Below, in pieces: positions 58,003 through 64,000 of a stretch of 64,000 nucleotides of DNA. A program made the position numbers and the translations under genes. Numbering within the stretch: position 1 is the stretch's first letter; each line of letters starts with the position of its first letter. The notes below the pieces were generated by a model. The model searched no databases. It saw nothing but the letters and a program-made list of their open reading frames with translations, and had not been told where the DNA came from. Source of the stretch: Methylocapsa sp. D3K7 (GTDB lineage Bacteria > Pseudomonadota > Alphaproteobacteria > Rhizobiales > Beijerinckiaceae); contig NZ_CP123229.1 in the NCBI RefSeq assembly GCF_029855125.1, positions 3,454,501-3,518,500 of the forward strand, given 5' to 3'.

Positions 58003-58554
58003 TTGAGGCCAGGCACAATGAGAACGACACGCACGCATGCCACGCAGACCGCCGGAGCCACGGAACATGATCATCTAGGTCCGAAACTCGGGGATTGTTC
58101 CGCTAATCCGGTTGATTCGGAGTCCAGCGTTGCCGTTGCCTATCTCAAGCAATTCAAAGAAATGGTGAATTTGATCGAACAATTGCCAGACACGCCCGAA
58201 TTGATTGGCGATATCTTAAAATGGCAGCCAACAACCTATCAGGATTATTTTAACGCCTCCGCGATGCCTGGGCGTGTCTCCGCCGCCGATGTTTATGCCT
58301 CTTTGAACCGCTGCGTTCGGCAAAGTTTCGAGGGCGTGGTTGACGATCTAGACTGCAAAGCTCTCGGCGCGGTGGCCGTGATCAGGCGCCATTACAAGAC
58401 CCACGGCGAAGCCCGCCCCGATATCATGACGGGGATTTGCGCGCGCGCCGGTAACCATCTGCGGGAAGTGCTCGGCAAGGCGAACGATCTCGTCAGCCAA
58501 GTGCCGGTCACCACGGCCAAATTCGTGCCCCGCCCTGGAGCTTCGCAAGCTTGA
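58003..58554 (+). CDS. Unrecognised protein, divergent from the DyP/P450 operon
   Basis: A 183-residue cytoplasmic, mostly helical protein with no signal or membrane segment. I do not recognise the family. Visible segments include VAYLKQFKEMVNLIEQLPDT, DILKWQPTTYQDYFNAS and ICARAGNHLREVLGKANDLV. The start is TTG at 58003, chosen because AGGAGGG lies seven bases upstream; an ATG follows at 58018 but is too far from that site. It shares its upstream region with the P450/DyP operon, so it may be regulated with it. Confidence 0.65.
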   Translation: MRPGTMRTTRTHATQTAGATEHDHLGPKLGDCSANPVDSESSVAVAYLKQFKEMVNLIEQLPDTPELIGDILKWQPTTYQDYFNASAMPGRVSAADVYASLNRCVRQSFEGVVDDLDCKALGAVAVIRRHYKTHGEARPDIMTGICARAGNHLREVLGKANDLVSQVPVTTAKFVPRPGASQA

Positions 58555-58784
58555 GTGCGGCAATCCAGATAAGGTTGGCGGCGAGGCTTGGTGCGGCCCC
58601 ATTATGAATGCGATGTATGCGCAAAATCCCAACTTTTTGAAGGGATGCACCAGGGTGGCACTGGCGCGGCGCCCTGGTTTGGCTTAAGGTTTTTGATGCG
58701 CCTTTGCCTTTCCTCGCGCACGGGATTACACCCGGCTCATCGAGACCCCGCTCTCTCCCTCATTCTGAATGCGTTCATCAAAGC

Positions 58785-60107
58785 ATGCGTCTGTCCCGAT
58801 ATTTCCTGCCGATTCTTCGTGAGACGCCCAAAGAGGCCGAGATCGTCTCGCACCGGTTGATGTTACGCGCCGGCATGATCCGCCAAGAGGCGGCCGGGAT
58901 TTATTCCTGGCTGCCGCTCGGGCTTCGCGTTTTGCAGAAAGTGGCGACAATCGTGCGCGAAGAGATGGACCGCGCGGGGGCGATTGAACTCTTGATGCCA
59001 ACCCTTCAACTGGCGGATTTGTGGCGGGAGACCGGCCGCTACGAGGCCTATGGGCCGGAAATGCTCAGAATCAAGGATCGTCACGAACGCGAATTGCTTT
59101 ATGGCCCGACAAATGAGGATATGATTACCGGGATTTTTCGCGCCTATGTGCGAAGCTACCGGGATTTGCCCAAAATCCTCTACCACATCCAATGGAAATT
59201 CCGTGACGAGCAAAGGCCTCGTTTCGGTGTCATGCGCGGCCGCGAATTCCTGATGAAGGACGCCTATTCCTTCGATATCGACGAGGCGTCGGCGCGGCTG
59301 TCCTATAACAAAATGTTCGTCGCCTATTTGCGGATATTTGCCCGTATGGGCCTGAAAGCGATCCCTATGCGTGCCGAGACGGGGCCGATAGGCGGCGATT
59401 TGAGCCATGAATTTCTAATTTTGGCGGAGACTGGCGAGTCGGCCGTATTTTGCCACGCCGATGTCTTGGATTTGCCTATTCCCCCCGAGAATACCGATTA
59501 TGAAAGTGATCTTCTGCCGGTCATCCAGCAATGGACGGCGCTTTACGCAGCAACCGGAGATGTTCACGACCAAGACCGGTTCGAGCGGGAGACACCAGAA
59601 GCAAAACGCATTCACACGCGGGGCATCGAGGTGGGCCAAGTGTTTTATTTCGGTGACAAATATTCAAAGCCGATGCAGGCTTTGATTACCGGGCCGGACG
59701 GCGCCGAGCGGCCCTTCCAGGGCGGCTCCTACGGGGTCGGCGTGTCGCGTCTTGTCGGCGCGCTGATCGAGGCCAGCCATGACGAAAACGGGATCATCTG
59801 GCCCGAACCGGTCGCGCCTTTCAAAGTCGGCATCGCCAATCTCAAGGCCGGCGATGACGTGACGGATGCCGCCTGCGAGTTGATCTATGACGCACTCGAA
59901 AAAGCTGGCGTGGACGTACTCTATGACGACACCGATGAGCGGCCTGGTGCCAAATTCGCCAAGCTCGATCTGATTGGACTGCCTTATCAACTTATCGTTG
60001 GCCCAAAGGGGCTCGCCTCAGGTACTGTCGAACTCAAGACAAGGGCGACCGGTGCGCGCGAAAACCTCGATGCCGCGACGGCAATCGCCAGGCTTGCGGG
60101 TTCGTGA
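58785..60107 (+). CDS. proS: Prolyl-tRNA synthetase (short alphaproteobacterial form)
   Basis: Charges tRNA-Pro. The class II core is complete: [20 protein letters not shown] (motif 1 region), [20 protein letters not shown] and [20 protein letters not shown] (motif 2), and [17 protein letters not shown] (motif 3), then the anticodon-binding domain ([20 protein letters not shown]). At 440 residues it lacks the INS editing domain, as is usual in alphaproteobacteria. The start at 58785 matches the family ([20 protein letters not shown]). It is followed by lolC with a one-base overlap. Confidence 0.97.
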   Translation: MRLSRYFLPILRETPKEAEIVSHRLMLRAGMIRQEAAGIYSWLPLGLRVLQKVATIVREEMDRAGAIELLMPTLQLADLWRETGRYEAYGPEMLRIKDRHERELLYGPTNEDMITGIFRAYVRSYRDLPKILYHIQWKFRDEQRPRFGVMRGREFLMKDAYSFDIDEASARLSYNKMFVAYLRIFARMGLKAIPMRAETGPIGGDLSHEFLILAETGESAVFCHADVLDLPIPPENTDYESDLLPVIQQWTALYAATGDVHDQDRFERETPEAKRIHTRGIEVGQVFYFGDKYSKPMQALITGPDGAERPFQGGSYGVGVSRLVGALIEASHDENGIIWPEPVAPFKVGIANLKAGDDVTDAACELIYDALEKAGVDVLYDDTDERPGAKFAKLDLIGLPYQLIVGPKGLASGTVELKTRATGARENLDAATAIARLAGS

Positions 60108-61372
60108 TGGATGCTATGAAAGGAACCCGCCCATTCGCGCCTTTCGAATGGATGATTGCGTTCCGCTACCTTCGCGCCCGCCGCAAAACGAGCTTCGTTT
60201 CGGTGATCGCGCTTTTTTCGTTCCTCGGGATTGTCCTTGGTGTCGCGACACTGATCGTTGTCATGTCGGTGATGAACGGCTTTCACAAGGAATTGCTGGA
60301 CAAGATCGTCGGCATCAACGGCCATATCTTTCTCCAGGCGGCTGATACGCAGTTCACGGACTTTGACGAAGTCGTGACACAAGTGGCCGGCGTGCCTGGT
60401 GTGAAATTGGTCGTGCCCATGATCGAAAGTCCCGCAGCCGCATCCACTGCCAACATGGCGTTTGCGTTGGTGCGAGGGATAAGGGAAGCGGATATCAAGC
60501 AGCTGCCGGGCATTGCCCACAATGTGAAGCTTGGCACGCTTGACGGCTTCGATACCGCAGGTGGCGTGGCGATAGGTCAAAGACTCGCGGAGAATCTTGG
60601 GCTGAGGATCGGCGACAAGGTCAAGATTTTGATCGCGAATGGTGCGCAGACGCCGTTCGGTGTCACGCCGCGGAGCAAAGTGTATCCGGTCACCGCCATC
60701 TTTCAGATTGGCATGGCGGAGTTCGATAATCTTTTCGTTTATATGGCGTTGCCCGAGGCGCAAGGATTTTTCAACAAGGATAATCAGGCGAGCGTCATTG
60801 AAATTTTTCTTCGCCAGCCAGAAGACATAGATTCGGTGAGAAGCAAAATCGACGGGACGGTGATGCGGCCGATGATCATGACCGACTGGCGCGAGCGCAA
60901 TAAGACATTCTTCGACGCGCTGAACGTCGAGCGCAATGTCATGTTCATCATTTTGATGCTGATCGTGCTTGTCGCGGCACTCAATATCGTGTCTGGGCTT
61001 ATTATGCTGGTGAAGGACAAGGGCCGGGATGTCGCGATCCTGCGGACCATGGGCGCGACGCAAGGCGGTGTCATGCGTATTTTTCTCATCACCGGTGCGT
61101 CGATCGGCGTTGCCGGAACAATTGCCGGCTGCTTGCTTGGCCTTGTCGTTGCGAACAATGTCGAAGCGTTCCGGCAGATGCTGAACCGGCTTCTCAACGC
61201 AAATCTGTTCCCGGCCGAACTCTATTTTCTGTCCCGTCTGCCATCGGTGGTCGATCCCAGCGAGGTTTTTGCCGTCGTCGTGATGACACTCACCTTGTCG
61301 GTTCTAGCAACGATTTATCCGTCGTGGCGCGCTGCGAAGCTCGATCCTGTCGAAGCGTTGCGTTACGAATAG
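60107..61372 (+). CDS. lolC: Lipoprotein-releasing ABC transporter permease LolC/LolE
   Basis: The membrane part of the system that extracts lipoproteins from the inner membrane and hands them to LolA. The 421-residue form has the opening [20 protein letters not shown], then [20 protein letters not shown] and [21 protein letters not shown] large periplasmic domain follows, and the last three segments contain [20 protein letters not shown] and [19 protein letters not shown]. Only one permease gene is present, next to lolD, which suggests a LolF-like single permease acting as a homodimer (inference). Confidence 0.94.
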   Translation: MDAMKGTRPFAPFEWMIAFRYLRARRKTSFVSVIALFSFLGIVLGVATLIVVMSVMNGFHKELLDKIVGINGHIFLQAADTQFTDFDEVVTQVAGVPGVKLVVPMIESPAAASTANMAFALVRGIREADIKQLPGIAHNVKLGTLDGFDTAGGVAIGQRLAENLGLRIGDKVKILIANGAQTPFGVTPRSKVYPVTAIFQIGMAEFDNLFVYMALPEAQGFFNKDNQASVIEIFLRQPEDIDSVRSKIDGTVMRPMIMTDWRERNKTFFDALNVERNVMFIILMLIVLVAALNIVSGLIMLVKDKGRDVAILRTMGATQGGVMRIFLITGASIGVAGTIAGCLLGLVVANNVEAFRQMLNRLLNANLFPAELYFLSRLPSVVDPSEVFAVVVMTLTLSVLATIYPSWRAAKLDPVEALRYE

Positions 61373-61374
61373 CT

Positions 61375-62058
61375 ATGACCGCGCCAATCCTCCAACTCGA
61401 CAGGCTCGAACGGCGCTACGATCAAGCGGGTTCTCCACTCGAGATTTTGCGCGGTGCGGATTTTTGCTTGATGGCCGGGCAGTCCGCCGCGCTGGTCGCT
61501 CCGTCCGGCGCCGGCAAATCGACACTTCTCCATATCGCGGGACTTCTCGAAAAGCCCGACTCGGGAGAAGTGTTTATCGCGGGCGAAGCAACGGTCGGCA
61601 TGAGTGATGCCGCGCGAACGACTTTGCGGCGGGGCGAAATCGGTTTTGTCTATCAGTTCCATCATTTGCTGCCGGAATTTTCGGCGCTTGAAAACATCAT
61701 GCTGCCGCAGATGATCGGCGGGCTGTCGCGGCGCGAGGCCAGCGAACGCGCCATGCAATTGCTTCACTATCTTGGATTGTCGGCCCGCGCGAGCCATCGG
61801 CCCTCGGAGCTTTCCGGCGGGGAGCAGCAGCGCGTGGCGATTGCCCGGGCGGTCGCAAACGGGCCGCGGCTCTTACTGGCCGACGAGCCGACCGGAAATC
61901 TTGATCCGAAGACCGCCGACCATGTGTTTGCGGCGCTTGAGGCGATTGTCCGGGCGACGGGACTTGCGACCCTCATCGCAACCCATAACATGGAGCTTGC
62001 CGCGCGCATGGACCGGCGGGTCACTCTGCATGAAGGGCTGTTGGTGGAATTTGATTAG
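61375..62058 (+). CDS. lolD: Lipoprotein-releasing ABC transporter ATPase LolD
   Basis: The ATPase of the Lol system, 227 residues. Walker A is [20 protein letters not shown], the signature [19 protein letters not shown], and Walker [21 protein letters not shown] with the LolD-specific [18 protein letters not shown]. The start at 61375 is two bases after the lolC stop; the frame is open into lolC but the family N-terminus begins here. Confidence 0.96.
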   Translation: MTAPILQLDRLERRYDQAGSPLEILRGADFCLMAGQSAALVAPSGAGKSTLLHIAGLLEKPDSGEVFIAGEATVGMSDAARTTLRRGEIGFVYQFHHLLPEFSALENIMLPQMIGGLSRREASERAMQLLHYLGLSARASHRPSELSGGEQQRVAIARAVANGPRLLLADEPTGNLDPKTADHVFAALEAIVRATGLATLIATHNMELAARMDRRVTLHEGLLVEFD

Positions 62059-62189
62059 TGTGCGGCGCGGGTCAGTGGCGCCATGCCCGGCCGTTATGGC
62101 TGAAGCATGGCTTCAGATGCGGCAGCTTCGGCGCAGTCTGGCAATTCAAGCCAAAAAAGATTACATGACGGGCGTCGTGGAGGAACCTC

Positions 62190-62519
62190 ATGTCAAATTC
62201 GATTGTCATCACCGTGCCGCACGATCTTGGTGCCGAAGAAGCAAGGCGGCGGATCGTCGAGCGGCTCGATCGCTTGCGCCATGACTATGTGGATAAATTG
62301 GCCTACAGCGAAGTGAATTGGAGCGGCGACACCGCGGATTTGCGGGTCGTGGCCTTTGGTCAAACGGTCACGGGAAAAATCTGCGTCATGAGCGATTCCG
62401 TGCGTGTCGAAGTGCAGCTACCCTGGATCCTCGCCGCCCTCACCAACAAGATTCAAGGCGTTCTCAAGACCAACGCGGAGGAATCCTTGCGGATCGGGCA
62501 CACCCCGCCAAAAGTCTGA
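62190..62519 (+). CDS. Polyhydroxyalkanoic acid system family protein
   Basis: A 109-residue protein that matches the small PHA-system family (PHA_gran_rgn): ITVPHDLGAEEARRRIVERL, DFRVVAFG-like core DLRVVAFGQTVTGKI and the end VQLPWILAALTNKIQGVLKT. Members are often found with PHA genes and may coat or regulate storage granules; the exact action is not known. A good ribosome site (GGAGG) precedes the ATG. It converges with the molbindin gene. Confidence 0.85.
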   Translation: MSNSIVITVPHDLGAEEARRRIVERLDRLRHDYVDKLAYSEVNWSGDTADLRVVAFGQTVTGKICVMSDSVRVEVQLPWILAALTNKIQGVLKTNAEESLRIGHTPPKV

Positions 62520-62563
62520 ACAGAGCGACCGGGCAGAGGGGTTTGTGCCAAGCCACTTGGCCC

Positions 62564-62773
62564 TTACTTTATGGCGACCATCACATCAGAGGCTTTGATG
62601 ACCGCGTAGGCTTGCACACCTTTTTTAAGGCCAAGTTCGTCGACCGATTCATTGGTGATCGAGGAGGTTACGATTTGGCCGCCTTTGAGTTCGATCTCGA
62701 CATGCGCGGTGGTCGCGCCCTTGTGAACTTCCTTGATCGTGCCTTCGAGTGCATTGCGCGCTGATATTTTCAT
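62564..62773 (-). CDS. Molbindin (molybdopterin/TOBE domain protein)
   Basis: A 69-residue single TOBE (Mop) domain: MKISARNALEGTIKEVHKGA, then EIELKGGQIVTSSITNESVD and a final KKGVQAYAVIKASDVMVAI. Such proteins bind molybdate and store or sense it. It is complete at the usual length for one Mop domain and sits alone, convergent with the PHA-system gene. Confidence 0.92.
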   Translation of the reverse strand: MKISARNALEGTIKEVHKGATTAHVEIELKGGQIVTSSITNESVDELGLKKGVQAYAVIKASDVMVAIK

Positions 62774-62958
62774 TTCTTTTCCCCAGTCATCACGATGGCA
62801 CGAGGACGGTACTTCGTTCGCGCCTTACGATGCGGTTTTAAATTTGCCGCTTAGATACGGGACGATACTGACATACATCAAATCTTTGCCTCAGACTGAT
62901 AAATTTTCGATAGGACAATCTTGACTGGGCTGACAACGCTCCCGCGAAATGAGCCAAA

Positions 62959-64000
62959 GTGGAACAGCGTGCATTTGATCAAAGCGAAGTCTTCGCCTTC
63001 CTGGCGGACCCCGCGACGCACGGGCTGAGTACGCCAGTCAAACGCATAGATACGCATGGGGCGGCGGTTTTCCTCGCAGGCAAGGATGTTTACAAAGTCA
63101 AGAAAGCGGTGCGCTTTCCCTTCATGGATTTTTCGACACTCGACAAGCGGCAGTTGGCCTGCGCGCGCGAGCTTGTGGTCAATCAAGCCAATGCTCCGGA
63201 TCTCTACCTTGGCGCGGTTCCAATTTCACGAGAGGATTCCAAATTAAGGTTGGGAAGTGGTGGGCCGATCATCGAATGGGCCGTGCATATGCGGCGCTTT
63301 GATGAAAACCAGACGCTCGATAATTTAGCCGAACGCCACGAACTCAATTTTGAAATGATTGCCCGTCTTGCTTGCGCCGTCGCCACGTCGCACCGACGCG
63401 CGCCAGTTATCATAGGAGCAAATTCGCCCGGCGTGCTGGAAGCTCAGATCGAGGAAACGCTTGTCTCCCTCGAAGCAGAACAAGACGTCTTCGCGGCGCG
63501 TGCCGCCGCGTGGCTTCGTCAGGCAATGCAGCAAGCTTTAAATCGAGGAAAACCCTTGCTGCGAGAGCGCGAAGATCAAGGATGGGTGCGCCGCTGCCAC
63601 GGAGATCTGCACTTGCGCAATATCGTCTTGATCGAAGACCGGCCGGTGTTGTTTGACGCGATTGAATTCAACGAGGCATTCGCGACATGCGACGTGCTTT
63701 ATGATCTGGCGTTTCTGCTGATGGATCTGTGGACGCGCGGATTGCGTCGCCATGCGAATCTTTTGTTCAACCGGTATCTCTGGACTTGTGATGATATCGA
63801 GACGCAGCTCAAGGGCCCTTCGCTGATCCCGCTTTTCCTTTCCTTGCGCGCCGCAATTCGCGCCAAGGTGATCGTTCTTGAGCCTGGCGGAGCGAAGGAT
63901 CACGCACGGGAAGCTCGCCATTATTTCGAGGCGGCTTGCGAATTTCTGGTGCCGCGGCGGCTTGATTTGGTTGCCATCGGTGGATTGTCTGGCTCCGGCA
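62959..64000 (+). CDS. Aminoglycoside-phosphotransferase-like/ATPase fusion protein (3' end outside window)
   Basis: The frame opens at a GTG at 62959, right after an in-frame stop, and runs off the window. The N-terminal kinase-like domain holds VRRCHGDLHLRNIVLIEDRP (Brenner motif) and VLFDAIEFNEAFATCDVLYD (metal-binding). At the end a P-loop begins (VAIGGLSGSG), which starts the AAA-type ATPase half typical of the bifunctional family. Function is not established; the family is common in Rhizobiales. The ribosome site is weak. Confidence 0.85.
   Translation, partial: MEQRAFDQSEVFAFLADPATHGLSTPVKRIDTHGAAVFLAGKDVYKVKKAVRFPFMDFSTLDKRQLACARELVVNQANAPDLYLGAVPISREDSKLRLGSGGPIIEWAVHMRRFDENQTLDNLAERHELNFEMIARLACAVATSHRRAPVIIGANSPGVLEAQIEETLVSLEAEQDVFAARAAAWLRQAMQQALNRGKPLLREREDQGWVRRCHGDLHLRNIVLIEDRPVLFDAIEFNEAFATCDVLYDLAFLLMDLWTRGLRRHANLLFNRYLWTCDDIETQLKGPSLIPLFLSLRAAIRAKVIVLEPGGAKDHAREARHYFEAACEFLVPRRLDLVAIGGLSGSG

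Overview
The window is high-GC chromosomal DNA from an alphaproteobacterium, most likely a Rhizobiales member and plausibly of the Beijerinckiaceae/Methylocystaceae type. Support for this comes from the short (about 440-residue) ProS, HspQ, the acidic insert in the GyrA C-terminal domain, a CIRCE-controlled groESL operon, a Tad/Cpa pilus locus, a PQQ 'quinoprotein relay' operon, a polyhydroxyalkanoate-system protein and a molbindin. The exact genus is inference. No rRNA, tRNA, CRISPR array or prophage was seen.

Layout. 1-6.1 kb: the 3' part of prfA, a half-size EamA transporter, a transglutaminase-like protein, a lipoprotein alpha/beta hydrolase, YbjQ and purH. 6.3-14.6 kb: a parS-like palindrome, a multicopper-oxidase-like protein that has lost most copper ligands, an SGNH hydrolase/OpgC acyltransferase pair whose junction carries an exact 217-bp tandem duplication, a vanadium haloperoxidase, nnrD and an esterase. 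14.7-21.8 kb: hspQ, a potassium-channel-like protein, gyrA, ssb, then a cobalamin riboswitch and btuB. 22-30 kb: a cpaB-C-D-E-F-tadB-tadC pilus machinery operon in which cpaB carries a one-base frameshift; a second, inverted copy of the 44-bp parS palindrome follows it.

30-43.6 kb: a BacA/SbmA-like ABC transporter, an IHF/HU-family gene, groES-groEL with CIRCE and terminator, a DegP protease, a SulP transporter with DUF2252, MgtC, and a three-gene operon for quinoprotein relay (zinc metallohydrolase, SoxYZ-like carrier, CxxxCW protein) with no quinoprotein dehydrogenase nearby. 43.9-51.8 kb: a phosphoesterase/phospholipase C and an envelope polysaccharide group (Wzm/Wzt-type ABC exporter, LptF/G-like permease, two glycosyltransferases), then a 2-oxoglutarate oxygenase. 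51.9-53.0 kb: an IS630-type insertion sequence.

53.0-58.6 kb is the most unusual part: a tight four-gene operon encoding two uncharacterised proteins that share a domain, a DyP-type peroxidase and an atypical cytochrome P450. It is divergent from an unrecognised gene, and the IS has landed in the 3' end of the P450 gene. The window closes with proS-lolC-lolD, a PHA-system protein, a molbindin and the first part of an aminoglycoside-phosphotransferase-like/ATPase fusion protein.
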